A stretch of 64,000 nucleotides of DNA, taken from IMG/VR virus record IMGVR_UViG_3300033182_000538, positions 1 through 64,000 of that record. One strand, 5' to 3'. A model generated the notes under the pieces. The model saw only the letters and a list, made by a program, of their open reading frames with translations, made no database searches and was not told the DNA's origin. The translations under genes were made by a program, and so were the position numbers. Position 1 is the first letter of the stretch, and each line of letters starts with the position of its first letter. Source of the stretch: a virus. Shown here piece by piece: positions 28,077-36,390 of this stretch.

Positions 28077-28556
28077 TTAACTCCAAGGTAATAACGTAGT
28101 ACCTATTGTGTAAGTACCAGTTCTCATATAAATGTCCACCGCATTTGAAAATTTAGTAGCAAATTGTTCTCTTGAGTTTGGTATGGGTCGTTGTGGCGTT
28201 CCCCATATCGATATTAATGATACCTTTAAAGCCGCTAATCCGGCGGGTGGAGTTGCGGCTGTTGCTCCTGCTGCTATCATACCTGCTGGGAATTGTGCCG
28301 TATATGCTGCTAACCAATTAGCGAAATTTATCATAAAATAACCATTACTCGCTGGAGGTATTCTACTCAGTCTTAAATTGGCTCTAAACGATTCATCCAT
28401 CGGAGGTTTACCATTTACAGCATATATGATTGGATTACTATATGTGATTATAGCCTCACCAATAGTTTCTGCTGCGGAGTCATATACTTTACCACCATCC
28501 ACTTGATTAAAGTATCTTAGTATTTCACTTTTTAATAAAGATTTTACTAAAGGCAT
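28077..28556 (-). CDS. Putative baseplate-associated protein, 159 aa
   Basis: The protein has a helical N-terminus (VKSLLKSEILRYFNQVDGG), then an Ala/Pro/Gly-rich hydrophobic middle (FPAGMIAAGATAATPPAGLA) and a C-terminal segment ending YTIGTTLLPWS. No family recognised. It lies 7 nt after the gp5-like hub gene, in the baseplate order, so a structural role is likely. Confidence 0.65.
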   Translation of the reverse strand: MPLVKSLLKSEILRYFNQVDGGKVYDSAAETIGEAIITYSNPIIYAVNGKPPMDESFRANLRLSRIPPASNGYFMINFANWLAAYTAQFPAGMIAAGATAATPPAGLAALKVSLISIWGTPQRPIPNSREQFATKFSNAVDIYMRTGTYTIGTTLLPWS

Positions 28557-28563
28557 CAGACTC

Positions 28564-29514
28564 CTATTGTGATATTTTTTGTTTTAATGCTTTAACTTTA
28601 GTAACAGCAGGCGCTAATGGGCCCGTAGGGCCAACTGGAGTTGGGTATTTACCATTAGCGATTGTTTCAAGAATATCCAATAGGTCATCCAAGTATGAAT
28701 TTAATGCTACCTTATAATCTGATGTGGATAACCCAATATCACTTTTTGATGATAGTATCACCGAATCAGTTTTGGAGTTTATAGCAACTTGTTCAGAGTT
28801 AAGTATAATCTGAGAACCTTGGTATGTTGATGCTGGTGTTAATCCGCTACCAAGATTTGATGTGGATAAATTTACTTTTTGACCAGATGTAAGATATATT
28901 GATGAATCATCATCGTTAACATCTTCTATCACAAACTTGTTCCAACCGCTTGAGTTTTGTGTATTTCTAATAATAGTGATTGGTGATGTGGGGTCTCCTT
29001 TCCAAGAAGGTGATTGTGTGGTTTTTGAATTTGATGGAGTGTATCCTAATCTGATTGATTGTCCAAATCTACCCTCTATCAACACATCACCACTAAATGG
29101 TTGTAACGCAGATACATCCTTTACCTCTTCAAATCCAAAGTCAAACTTAAATGGTGTATCTGTATTTGATTCTGGATTTCCAGCTCCAGCCGATTGATAG
29201 TCAGATGCCCCAGCAGCACCTTGAAATGGTGTATTTGATTTTGGTAATGCATTGTGGTTTACGTTACGTTGTAACGATACTGAAGATATGTAGTAGTAGT
29301 TTTGACTTCTATGTTTACCAGAAGCGTTTGGTGATTGGTTCTGGACCAAGTATACTAACTCACCTATTACTGGCACCCGTTTGATATTAGTGTCTAATGG
29401 GTACGCTGTTATATCTACGAATGTCTTAGATAAGTTATTTACACTAACAACTATAGCGTGTAGATTATCGCTATCACTATCTTGTAGTTTTACTTCTTTT
29501 ACGAGGCCAACCAT
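28564..29514 (-). CDS. Baseplate hub protein with gp5-type OB fold
   Basis: The 316-residue protein has an OB-fold N-terminus (residues about 1-75, ending with the membrane-spike type YLVQNQSP) and the segment GDVLIEGRFGQSIRLGYTPS (about 142-161) known from gp5-type hub proteins of T4-like marine phages. A short beta-repeat part (LSSKSDIGLST) follows. Unlike T4 gp5 it has no lysozyme domain, so peptidoglycan cleavage must come from elsewhere. Its stop overlaps the start region of the neighbouring genes. Confidence 0.78.
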   Translation of the reverse strand: MVGLVKEVKLQDSDSDNLHAIVVSVNNLSKTFVDITAYPLDTNIKRVPVIGELVYLVQNQSPNASGKHRSQNYYYISSVSLQRNVNHNALPKSNTPFQGAAGASDYQSAGAGNPESNTDTPFKFDFGFEEVKDVSALQPFSGDVLIEGRFGQSIRLGYTPSNSKTTQSPSWKGDPTSPITIIRNTQNSSGWNKFVIEDVNDDDSSIYLTSGQKVNLSTSNLGSGLTPASTYQGSQIILNSEQVAINSKTDSVILSSKSDIGLSTSDYKVALNSYLDDLLDILETIANGKYPTPVGPTGPLAPAVTKVKALKQKISQ

Positions 29515-29876
29515 TATTCCTCATCTCCATCTTTATTTGGTAAGTCTTTTTCAACTTCATCAATAGCATCCATCAATTGGCGCTTTTCTTCTTCAGATAA
29601 CATAAATCCACCACCTTCAGCGGTGTTGTTATCTTTCATCATTCTTTGAACAATAGCGGCCAGTTTGATTAGGGCATCATCGTTCTTTACGGATATCTCA
29701 AGATATTCCTTTATTAATGGAACAACTACTGACGCATCATTTAGATTCTTAACCATTGGTTCAAGTTGAGCTATCAGTAGTTTTATTTGTCGGTCTTTCT
29801 TTTTTTGATTCGAGTAGATGTCAGACATCAAACTTGAAAAAGATTTACCTTTGAAAATTTCATCATCTTTAGTCAT
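29514..29876 (-). CDS. Conserved small protein beside sigma and hub genes, 120 aa
   Basis: Mostly alpha-helical, charged, with an acidic C-terminus (LPNKDGDEE). The middle (VVPLIKEYLEISVKNDDALIKLAAIVQRMM) recurs beside late sigma factor genes in marine myophages as I remember them. It overlaps the sigma gene by 8 nt and the hub gene by 1 nt. Function unknown; a partner of the late sigma factor or a baseplate chaperone are both possible. Confidence 0.65.
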   Translation of the reverse strand: MTKDDEIFKGKSFSSLMSDIYSNQKKKDRQIKLLIAQLEPMVKNLNDASVVVPLIKEYLEISVKNDDALIKLAAIVQRMMKDNNTAEGGGFMLSEEEKRQLMDAIDEVEKDLPNKDGDEE

Positions 29877-30585
29877 CGAATTCCTCTATCCTATGATTCA
29901 GTTTTAAAAATCCATCAACTGAGTAATCGGTGTATAGTTCTCTGTACAATATTTTTAACTTACCAATAACTTTTGTTATGTATTGAGTTTGTACACCAGT
30001 TCTCTCTCTAATAAGTATGTAAAGAGCCTTTTTGTTGTACGAATACAAATCTTGTCGAGTTCTAAATAACTCATTCACAGCATCAGCAATTTTTTGGTCT
30101 CTATCTTTTGCAAACAACTTATATAGATTGGCATCAATGTATCTTACATAATAATCAAAAAAATCTGAAACACCATCTCTTACTTGTTTATCGTAAACTT
30201 CATTTGTTATGTTACGAGTTGTATCAATGTAATTAACATCGGTTTTTTGTTTCATTCTCTGATAGTTCTGATTGTTCTCGTTGAATAAGTAGTTTCTTGC
30301 TACTACCGTAAAATACGAAAACGCTCTACCATTGGCTCCATTAAATTTATGAATCTTTTGATTTAGAAAAGCTACAACATTGGCTTTGACATCATCATAT
30401 GGTACATCAAAGTAATATGTTTTATAAGTGTGAATTACATTCTCAGCAAGTTTATCAAATGGTTTGTGAATGAATCTATTATAAATTTTATTTTTAAGTT
30501 TTTGGTCATCACAACTATTGTATGCGTTTATAGCAATCTCAGTAATTTTTGTGAAGTACCTTTTTTTAGTTCTCTTCCTTGGCAT
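29869..30585 (-). CDS. Late transcription sigma factor, gp55-like
   Basis: The 238-residue protein has a sigma region 2-like segment: NVVAFLNQKIHKFNGANGRAFSYFTVVARNYLFNENNQ (split over about 66-105) with aromatic residues as used for -10 recognition and melting; the C-terminal part may contact DNA weakly or act like region 3/4. T4 gp55 directs host polymerase to late promoters that have only a -10 box. In this window the motif TATTTATA, without a -33 box, precedes structural genes and is a plausible target. The gene is in the late block, overlapping both neighbours. Confidence 0.8.
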   Translation of the reverse strand: MPRKRTKKRYFTKITEIAINAYNSCDDQKLKNKIYNRFIHKPFDKLAENVIHTYKTYYFDVPYDDVKANVVAFLNQKIHKFNGANGRAFSYFTVVARNYLFNENNQNYQRMKQKTDVNYIDTTRNITNEVYDKQVRDGVSDFFDYYVRYIDANLYKLFAKDRDQKIADAVNELFRTRQDLYSYNKKALYILIRERTGVQTQYITKVIGKLKILYRELYTDYSVDGFLKLNHRIEEFDD

Positions 30586-30844
30586 AGTATTTTTCTAATT
30601 CGGAAATAATTTCATATAGGTTTTTAAATATAAACCCTGTTTCATCATCAGCCTCAAATGAACCTTTGGAATCTAACTCCTTCATTTTAGCCATAGCATT
30701 GTCAATTTTAGAAGCCATAGTTGAAATTATTTCTTCTTGTTCTAAAATAACATCTTCAGAAGCTTCGTTCTTACGAAGAAGATTCCAAGTTGTAAATGCA
30801 AACGTGATTGTCGCTACTGACAATAATATAATTGTTATAACCAT
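30566..30844 (-). CDS. Small membrane protein with coiled coil, 92 aa
   Basis: One N-terminal membrane helix (residues about 2-22, IILLSVATITFAFTTWNLL) followed by an acidic coiled coil (EDVILEQEEIISTMASKID). It overlaps the sigma gene by 20 nt and the HD-domain gene by 1 nt. No function known; the topology would place the coil in the cytoplasm or periplasm. Confidence 0.7.
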   Translation of the reverse strand: MVITIILLSVATITFAFTTWNLLRKNEASEDVILEQEEIISTMASKIDNAMAKMKELDSKGSFEADDETGFIFKNLYEIISELEKYYAKEEN

Positions 30845-31623
30845 TATTCTACAATATCTTTAAATGCGTCAAATACACTTTTAGTATCAGTAGTACTATT
30901 AGCAAAAGTTTCACTTAGGTTACCCTTCTTTGGTCTACCACTTTTTTTTGTACGAGTGGATTTTAAAGGGTTCATCTCATTCTCCCATCTTTTGTTTTCA
31001 TAGATAGCAGCCATTTGGTCAGCTGTATGCATTATAAATGGGATTGAAGTAGCAAGTCTATCATCATTATTGTATTTGATGTAGTACTCTTTATTATTCT
31101 CATCGTAAAGACCATCAGTCAATCTCATACCAATCATTTCTTCTTCAGTATATTTCACACCAAAGTGTTGGAGATTGTACATTGTTCGGTCATTAAGATT
31201 CATCCAATGAATATTTGGATTTGTTTTATAAATCTTACCTTGATTTTTTACGTGCCACTCAGAATCATTCTTGATGTAATAATCAGCATCAGGCGTTCCT
31301 AACTTTCCTAAGTCGTGGTGGAGTGCTGTAAAGATGAGAGTCTCTTTGTCAAACTCTTCCATAATCATACCAAGGTCTTGCCATAGGTCATACACTTTCA
31401 AAGCGTTACGAGTTACACGAAGAACGTGGTCAACGTATCCACCAGGAAAAGCATTATGGTAATGTTCAACTGAAGATGCTGGTGTGTAAATCATTCTCTC
31501 TTCAAAATGGTCGTACATCTTGTTAAGAGCTTCCAACCTTTCACCAGAAAAAGTTTGGTTAATTAATTTGCGGAACTTCTCGTAATTTGCTACGAGCTCC
31601 TCTGCGGTGAAAAAATCTAACAT
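30844..31623 (-). CDS. HD-domain phosphohydrolase, 259 aa
   Basis: The HD metal motif is HHDLGKLG (102-109, His103-Asp104), with upstream His residues in HYHNAFPGGYVDHV (54-67) and a late HTADQMAA Asp, the H..HD..D order of HD hydrolases. Family members act on nucleotides or cyclic nucleotides. Homologues next to late sigma genes in marine T4-like phages are familiar to me, but the substrate is unknown; nucleotide pool conversion or removal of host signalling nucleotides are options. Confidence 0.82.
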   Translation of the reverse strand: MLDFFTAEELVANYEKFRKLINQTFSGERLEALNKMYDHFEERMIYTPASSVEHYHNAFPGGYVDHVLRVTRNALKVYDLWQDLGMIMEEFDKETLIFTALHHDLGKLGTPDADYYIKNDSEWHVKNQGKIYKTNPNIHWMNLNDRTMYNLQHFGVKYTEEEMIGMRLTDGLYDENNKEYYIKYNNDDRLATSIPFIMHTADQMAAIYENKRWENEMNPLKSTRTKKSGRPKKGNLSETFANSTTDTKSVFDAFKDIVE

Positions 31624-31626
31624 AAC

Positions 31627-32253
31627 TTAAATAATTTTATCAATGATACCTAAATCTAAAGCCTTTTCGGCTGACATAAAGTAATCTGAAGATGAAATGC
31701 CTTCCCAATACTCTTTGTCTTTATTTGTATTGTCAGCCATAAGTTGATTACAATCGTTCTCCAACTCCTCACTAAACTTAGCGTTTGATTTTACATCACT
31801 CAACTTACCAACCACAACAGTTGACAATTGGTGAACCATAATCTTAGAGTGTTTAGATGCGGCACGGATGCCAGTACCACACGTTAGAAGAAGTGCAGCG
31901 GCTGACATAGCTGCTCCTCTTACAATGATATTAAACTTAATACCTTGGTCTTTTTGTGATTTAATATAATCAATCAACGCAAGGGTCTCAATAACATCAC
32001 CACCTGGTGAATTGAGTAGAACATTAATGGTATCTAATTCACCATTAATTTTTTTGAGTAGTCTAACTTTAGATACTATATCAAATGTAAGTCCAGCTTG
32101 AATCTCATCTTGAATCAAGATTACATTATCAGTTGTATCAATACCATAGTCAAATTCTCTATAATATCTACGTTGTGTATCATTGCCATCTACTGGCTCA
32201 TAGTTTACTTCCATATTACCAGCCGATGTCGTGCTTCCGTATAATTCATCCAT
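31627..32253 (-). CDS. ClpP-type serine protease
   Basis: The 208-residue protein fits ClpP: LLNSPGGDVIETLALIDYI (79-97), catalytic Ser117 in RGAAMSAAA, His141 in MVHQLS and Asp190 in SSSDYFMSAEKALDLGIID, with family spacing. The N-terminal 45 residues are extra and could be removed. It could serve as the prohead protease of this phage (many non-T4 phages use ClpP folds) or act on host proteins; no T4 gp21-type protease is seen in the window. It has a host-type promoter upstream. Confidence 0.88.
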   Translation of the reverse strand: MDELYGSTTSAGNMEVNYEPVDGNDTQRRYYREFDYGIDTTDNVILIQDEIQAGLTFDIVSKVRLLKKINGELDTINVLLNSPGGDVIETLALIDYIKSQKDQGIKFNIIVRGAAMSAAALLLTCGTGIRAASKHSKIMVHQLSTVVVGKLSDVKSNAKFSEELENDCNQLMADNTNKDKEYWEGISSSDYFMSAEKALDLGIIDKII

Positions 32254-32283
32254 TATAAACGATATTTTTTTATTTTATTTAAC

Positions 32284-32315
32284 TAAATATACAAAAATTA
32301 TTTGAATAATCCAAA
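32284..32315 (-). promoter_or_regulatory. Host-type promoter upstream of ClpP gene
   Basis: TTTG (32312-32315), 20 nt, TATATTTA (32284-32291) on the minus strand, 30 nt upstream of the ATG at 32253. Confidence 0.6.
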
Positions 32316-32316
32316 C

Positions 32317-33408
32317 TTATCTTCGGTATATATGTTTTATTCTTTTTTGAGATTTCTCGCCATATAGTTTTTTGGCTTCATCAGTTGTGGGTATAAACTC
32401 TACATCTGACTTTTCAGTTTTTGTTTTTTCAGAAATTTCTGATACTTCTTCCACTTTTTCTTTTGGAGTTTTGCTTCCCTCTTCTCCCACTTCATCTTTA
32501 AGTATTGATAGTTGCTCCCCGCTCGAATCAACATTGGGTGTAGGTAACACTTCATCAGTATCGCTGATATCAGTACTCCGAATATTATCTTCAATTCCAT
32601 CCTCTTCCTTTTTTGTTAATTTGTTTAGTGCTATTACCATAGCAATCGCTAATGGGTCAAACACAAATACGATTAGTAATGTAAACCAATTTACAATCAC
32701 ATTCATTGGTCTACCTGTTATTTGAGACATATATCTCAATGGGCCAATTTCACCCGCTACTTCATTGTTTGATTCTAAATCTAAAATTTGTAAATCTAAC
32801 TTAGTTATAGAATCAGTTACAGCTTCCATTTTTATAGAAACTAAATTTCGTTGTTCTTTCATATCATCTAACTGAGCATTCAATACTCTACGAGTTGATG
32901 AAGATGTTGTGGTGATAATCTCACCCGTTTCTTTATCTTTGTATTGAATAGTATTGTTAGATAACCCTTTCGTTAACTCTGATATAGATGTGTTTAGTTG
33001 TTCTCTTTCAATCTTATAACCATCTAATGATTCCGAAAACCTATCTTTCTTTAACTCAATTACGTTTATTTGTTTGTCCATAATTCCTAACTGGTCGGCT
33101 GTTTTTTGATATGCCGATGTTAAGAATCCATATATACCTGCGGATGTGATTACCATTAGTACACCAACCGCTATTGTTAGATACCACTTCATCCACCCAG
33201 CCTTTTTCCAATTGTTATGTAGGTATGATGCTACTACCAACTTAGATAACTCTAAAGCCCCAGCCATAATAATCACCTCGAATCTAGCTCCAGCAAAAAG
33301 AGAACTCAATCCGAAGACTGAGTAGTATGCCGCTGAACCAGCCAAGGCGAATGTACTTATAATCATCAAGAAGACAAAACCATTCCTCTTGTTAAAAAAT
33401 TTTTTCAT
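32317..33408 (-). CDS. Membrane protein with periplasmic coiled coil, 363 aa
   Basis: Four membrane helices are visible: about 12-34, 41-58, 74-96 and 237-258. Between the third and fourth lies a coiled coil (about 105-215). After the last helix comes an acidic, disordered cytoplasmic tail (KTEKSDVEF, EEVSEISEK). The middle NVIVNWFTLLIVFVFDPLAIAMVIAL is a segment I know from conserved hypothetical membrane proteins of marine phages. A role in lysis timing or membrane remodelling is possible but not shown. Confidence 0.75.
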   Translation of the reverse strand: MKKFFNKRNGFVFLMIISTFALAGSAAYYSVFGLSSLFAGARFEVIIMAGALELSKLVVASYLHNNWKKAGWMKWYLTIAVGVLMVITSAGIYGFLTSAYQKTADQLGIMDKQINVIELKKDRFSESLDGYKIEREQLNTSISELTKGLSNNTIQYKDKETGEIITTTSSSTRRVLNAQLDDMKEQRNLVSIKMEAVTDSITKLDLQILDLESNNEVAGEIGPLRYMSQITGRPMNVIVNWFTLLIVFVFDPLAIAMVIALNKLTKKEEDGIEDNIRSTDISDTDEVLPTPNVDSSGEQLSILKDEVGEEGSKTPKEKVEEVSEISEKTKTEKSDVEFIPTTDEAKKLYGEKSQKRIKHIYRR

Positions 33409-33493
33409 TTTCTTTCCAAAATATAGTTTTATTAACTTTTAAATCTGTACTTATTATCAAACTACGTTTCGCTAAGCAGCTCAAGCTAATAAC

Positions 33494-33519
33494 TTTTTGA
33501 TACACATAAATATCAAAAA
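33494..33519 (-). terminator. Hairpin downstream of UV endonuclease gene
   Basis: TTTTTGATA / TATCAAAAA with an 8-nt loop lies about 22 nt after the stop of the gene ending at 33542. AT-rich, so a weak terminator at best. Confidence 0.4.
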
Positions 33520-33541
33520 ACTTAATAATAAATAATTAAAA

Positions 33542-34471
33542 TCAAGCTTTCCCCATACTATGCCCTTTTGGGTGTTTACCAAAATTGGAAAGATAATCTA
33601 ATACAGTCAGTTCTTTCATCTTAGCCTCGACCTCAATATCGAGAGAATGACCATATGTGTTAATTTCAGAATAGATGTAATCAGAGTGAGCTTGTGGTTT
33701 TACACCCTCTTCTTCTAAGGTACGAGATTCAGAATAGTGTACCAATGGTTTGTAGTCACCCCAAGTTGACATAGCCAACTCAAGTGCCTCTTGTTCACTC
33801 AGTCCACCAGTATTGAACTTATGGTGGTGATAGTCAAAGGTAATCGGAATACCAATTCTCTCGTGTAGATACATAAGGTCTTTGACTGAGTACATACTAG
33901 CCTTGTCATCGTTTTCTACAACCAATCTTGATTGTACTGACTCAGGTAACCTTTCAAAGTTTTTACAAAACCTATCCATAGCGGATTGTTTGTCACCATA
34001 CACACCATTACAATGTATATTGATTGGGTTGTAGTGACTTCTCTCTAACCCCATAAGGTCAAAGTGTTCTCCGTGTATAGATAAGTCTTTGATGGTGTTG
34101 TCTACGACTCTCTGATTGGGAGATACAAGAACATTGAATGGGCCAGGATGTGATGTGATTCTCTGACCATACTTTTTAGCCAAAGTACCTGCTCCCTTGA
34201 GTACGTTACTAAACTTCTCATAGTCTGGCATATCCGACAACTTGAACTCACTAGCCCAAGGAACTAAGTCAGAAGACATACGAAAGAGTTTAAAGCCATT
34301 TCTTTCATTCCATTTGATAATCTCCACAAGGTCTTTTGCGTTTTGTAGAGCAAGGTCTGATGACCTTGTGATACCTTCTTTGAGGAAAGTCTTTTTAATC
34401 ATACTACGATTAGTAGTAATCTTGTCTTTCCGAAGGGTCATATTGATACAGCAATATCCGAGATTTGTCAT
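33542..34471 (-). CDS. uvsE: UV damage endonuclease (UvdE/UvsE family)
   Basis: The 309-residue protein is a TIM-barrel UV endonuclease: LGYCCINMTLRKDKITTNRS (4-23) is the family start, followed by FRMSSDLVPW, HPGPFNVL, LVVENDDKASMYSV, ITFDYHHHKFN and the metal-binding His/Glu/Asp residues. It nicks DNA next to UV photoproducts, giving a light-repair route independent of UvrABC, useful for a phage in sunlit water. It differs from T4's DenV, which is a different fold. It stands alone between a terminator and another gene end. Confidence 0.92.
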   Translation of the reverse strand: MTNLGYCCINMTLRKDKITTNRSMIKKTFLKEGITRSSDLALQNAKDLVEIIKWNERNGFKLFRMSSDLVPWASEFKLSDMPDYEKFSNVLKGAGTLAKKYGQRITSHPGPFNVLVSPNQRVVDNTIKDLSIHGEHFDLMGLERSHYNPINIHCNGVYGDKQSAMDRFCKNFERLPESVQSRLVVENDDKASMYSVKDLMYLHERIGIPITFDYHHHKFNTGGLSEQEALELAMSTWGDYKPLVHYSESRTLEEEGVKPQAHSDYIYSEINTYGHSLDIEVEAKMKELTVLDYLSNFGKHPKGHSMGKA

Positions 34472-34490
34472 ACTTTTTTATTTTACTATA

Positions 34491-34522
34491 TAAAAGTACA
34501 AAAAAAAGGGGACTTATACAAG
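34491..34522 (-). promoter_or_regulatory. Weak host-type promoter of UV endonuclease gene
   Basis: CTTG (34519-34522, inside the terminator hairpin), 20 nt, TACTTTTA (34491-34498) upstream of the ATG at 34471. The -33 box is a partial match. Confidence 0.4.
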
Positions 34523-34527
34523 CCCCC
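34501..34527 (-). terminator. Rho-independent terminator after holin-like gene
   Basis: On the minus strand GGGG-x-CTT / AAG-x-CCCC with a GTAT loop and one mismatch, followed by eight T. It ends the transcript of the gene at 34561-34845. Confidence 0.75.
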
Positions 34528-34560
34528 AGTGTTAAATAATTGTTAAATTTTAAACAAGTA

Positions 34561-34845
34561 CTACGTTACCTTCAATCCGGTTTTAGCAGTTATTCTCCCC
34601 CACAATGCGACTACTTGTCCAACAAAGAACATTACACCAGCAACCACATTGTCAGCTGACTCAACAACATTGTCAGCATTTAAAATTTCATTTGTAGCGC
34701 CTTGGATATCAACATTACCATCTGTCATTGAGAAAACGATAGCTGATACTGATGATATAACTAATCCAATTATAGTTTTGGATTTATACCAAGCTTTTGC
34801 TTCATTAAACTTTTCATTAACAATTCCATCCATAAAAAACTCCAT
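34561..34845 (-). CDS. Holin-like membrane protein, 94 aa
   Basis: Two membrane segments (about 24-40 and 69-84) flank an acidic stretch. The C-terminus VGQVVALWGRITAKTGLK and the start SKTIIGLVISSV match the layout of a common phage holin group (SKTIxG near the N-terminus and GRIxAKTxL near the C-terminus). Holins make membrane holes at the end of infection. No endolysin was seen next to it. A terminator follows directly. Confidence 0.65.
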   Translation of the reverse strand: MEFFMDGIVNEKFNEAKAWYKSKTIIGLVISSVSAIVFSMTDGNVDIQGATNEILNADNVVESADNVVAGVMFFVGQVVALWGRITAKTGLKVT

Positions 34846-34969
34846 AGTTTTACGATACGAATATCAGATTAATAAATAATTTCACCGATAAGTAGTTCTA
34901 AAAAATTACCAAAAACATCTTTTTGGATAAAATTATACTATACGAACTAACTTAGATAAAATAGTATAT

Positions 34970-34997
34970 AAAAAGGGGGATTCAAAAGAACCCCCCT
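34970..34997 (-). terminator. Rho-independent terminator after Hsp20 operon
   Basis: Nine-pair stem GGGGGGTTC / GAATCCCCC with TTTT loop, then five T on the minus strand, just after the 63-residue gene. The 125 nt beyond it, up to the holin-like gene, show no further gene or clear promoter. Confidence 0.8.
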
Positions 34998-35012
34998 TAT
35001 GTTAAGTCCGTT

Positions 35013-35204
35013 TCAAATATCTTCCCACTCGACATCCGTAACTTCTTGGCAAAAATAGAAAAAGCCATCTTTTCGTAATACAATATCAGCGTTCAAGTGG
35101 GATTTCCAGGTAGCGACAATTGGTAAGTGGTCTTCTCTTATTTTCCTTAAAACCAAATAGAGTTTGTCATTAAATGTAACCTTGTCGTACCTAAACCAAT
35201 TCAA
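35013..35204 (-). CDS. Small protein after Hsp20, 63 aa
   Basis: The start lies 1 nt after the Hsp20 stop, so the two are probably coupled. Sequence is amphipathic with aromatic residues (WFRYDKVTFNDKLYLVLRK, then DGFFYFCQE). No family recognised. A terminator follows. Confidence 0.65.
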   Translation of the reverse strand: MNWFRYDKVTFNDKLYLVLRKIREDHLPIVATWKSHLNADIVLRKDGFFYFCQEVTDVEWEDI

Positions 35205-35205
35205 C

Positions 35206-35553
35206 TTACTTAACTTTTACTGTAATACTTTTGGATTTACGGTCTTCGTATTTTGGAATTTCAATACTCAACAACCCATCCTTAGCAACAGCACTTGTCT
35301 GATTTAAATCAAAGGCATCGTGGATTTTAAATTTCTTTTCAAACTTTCTATTACCACTTTCACCCTTGATAAGCAAGAATCGGTCTTCTACTTTCACCTC
35401 GATGTCTTTGTTTGACAAACCAGGAACTTCAAATTCCATAGTCAACACATCATCAAGAACTCTAGCGTTAGTAGTTGAAATTCGTTGGTCTTCTAAATCC
35501 CAATTCAAATAGGAATCAAAAACCTTGTTAAATGTAGAATCAAATAGTGTCAT
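35206..35553 (-). CDS. Small heat-shock protein, Hsp20/alpha-crystallin
   Basis: The 115-residue protein is almost only the alpha-crystallin domain: LTMEFEVPGLSNKDIEVKVE (about 34-53), DRFLLIKGE, KKFKIHDAFDLNQTSAVAKDGLLSIEIPK (split, about 72-102) with the G-L-L-x-I-x-I-P signature. It holds unfolding proteins in soluble oligomers. It is one of three chaperone-type genes in the window (with GroEL and the J-domain protein). The upstream region has an inverted repeat and TTGTCAG repeats. Confidence 0.9.
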   Translation of the reverse strand: MTLFDSTFNKVFDSYLNWDLEDQRISTTNARVLDDVLTMEFEVPGLSNKDIEVKVEDRFLLIKGESGNRKFEKKFKIHDAFDLNQTSAVAKDGLLSIEIPKYEDRKSKSITVKVK

Positions 35554-35591
35554 ATATTACCCTTTTTAATGTTAATTTGTTATTAAAAGAA

Positions 35592-35652
35592 CAAAAGTAA
35601 TACCAATAGTGTATTTTATTACACTTTGTCAGGTTGTCAGACATTTTGTCAG
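35592..35652 (-). promoter_or_regulatory. Hsp20 control region with palindrome and TTGTCAG repeats
   Basis: A perfect -7 box TACTTTTG (35592-35599, minus strand) lies 38 nt upstream of the Hsp20 ATG. Instead of a TTTG box, the -33 area holds the inverted repeat AGTGTA-N6-TACACT (35608-35625), and beyond it three TTGTCAG copies on the plus strand (35626-35632, 35634-35640, 35646-35652). This looks like an operator-controlled promoter. Confidence 0.5.
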
Positions 35653-36014
35653 TTCATTGACACTGGATTACTATGACCAATCAAATTGTAAATCATAACA
35701 TCATCGCCGTTTGAATCTAAGTACTCTAATATAAAACCATCCATCATAAACATTCTAACAGTGTTTTCCAAAACTGTTCTATTAGGACATTTTATAATAA
35801 ATGTTGTGTCATCGATAATCACATCTACGGCTACTTTACGAGATTTCTCTGAATCTTCTAAGTAGGAAATGTCATCCTCATCGAGTTCAAAATCTACCCA
35901 AGGTTCATCTTCATCTAATTCTAATTCACCATACAAGTAGTCGTGAAGATAATAAACTTTAGTAACATCATCTAAATGCATAAAGTAGTTGTATTCAGAC
36001 TCATCCCAATCCAT
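35649..36014 (-). CDS. Acidic protein of unknown function, 121 aa
   Basis: I chose the ATG at 36014 (MDWDESEYNYF), which has a strong AAAGGAG site 5 nt upstream and a TATTTATA motif before it; a longer frame to 36044 would run through both. The protein is rich in Asp/Glu (ELELDEDEPWVDFELDEDD). No domain recognised; acidic phage proteins of this size often mimic DNA or inhibit host enzymes, but nothing specific supports that here. Confidence 0.65.
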   Translation of the reverse strand: MDWDESEYNYFMHLDDVTKVYYLHDYLYGELELDEDEPWVDFELDEDDISYLEDSEKSRKVAVDVIIDDTTFIIKCPNRTVLENTVRMFMMDGFILEYLDSNGDDVMIYNLIGHSNPVSMN

Positions 36015-36028
36015 AATATCTCCTTTAC

Positions 36029-36036
36029 TATAAATA
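36029..36036 (-). promoter_or_regulatory. Candidate late promoter motif TATTTATA
   Basis: TATTTATA in sense orientation, 14 nt upstream of the preferred start at 36014 and overlapping the end of the upstream gene. Confidence 0.4.
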
Positions 36037-36390
36037 TTACTCATACCTAGCTTTCCAAAGATTATTTAAAAAATACAATGCTTCTTTGTTTAAAACACCT
36101 TTATCTGAATTGATAAACTCTTTAAAGATGTCAATGAGGTTTAGTACATATTCAGAAGTATGAACTGTTGTTATCCTTACCAACCTATCGTTAGCGTTGT
36201 CTCTATAAGTTAAATTAGATTCGGATATGGTTTCATCTCGAATGATATTTTTTATGTTGTTCTTAGCTAATGTATAATACGGGTCTTTTTTTTCTACAAT
36301 AACATCCCGTACTGTAATTAGATAATCGGACAAGCCGCTAGACTCATCCGATTTATCAAACATACTAAAAATATCAGTTTTCTCAGACAC
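36037..36390 (-). CDS. Unknown protein, 117 aa
   Basis: Mixed helical protein (KTDIFSMFDKSDESSG at the start; LIDIFKEFINSDKGVL near the end). It overlaps the next gene upstream by 8 nt. The C-terminal FLNNLWKARYE is aromatic and basic. No family recognised. Confidence 0.6.
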   Translation of the reverse strand: MSEKTDIFSMFDKSDESSGLSDYLITVRDVIVEKKDPYYTLAKNNIKNIIRDETISESNLTYRDNANDRLVRITTVHTSEYVLNLIDIFKEFINSDKGVLNKEALYFLNNLWKARYE

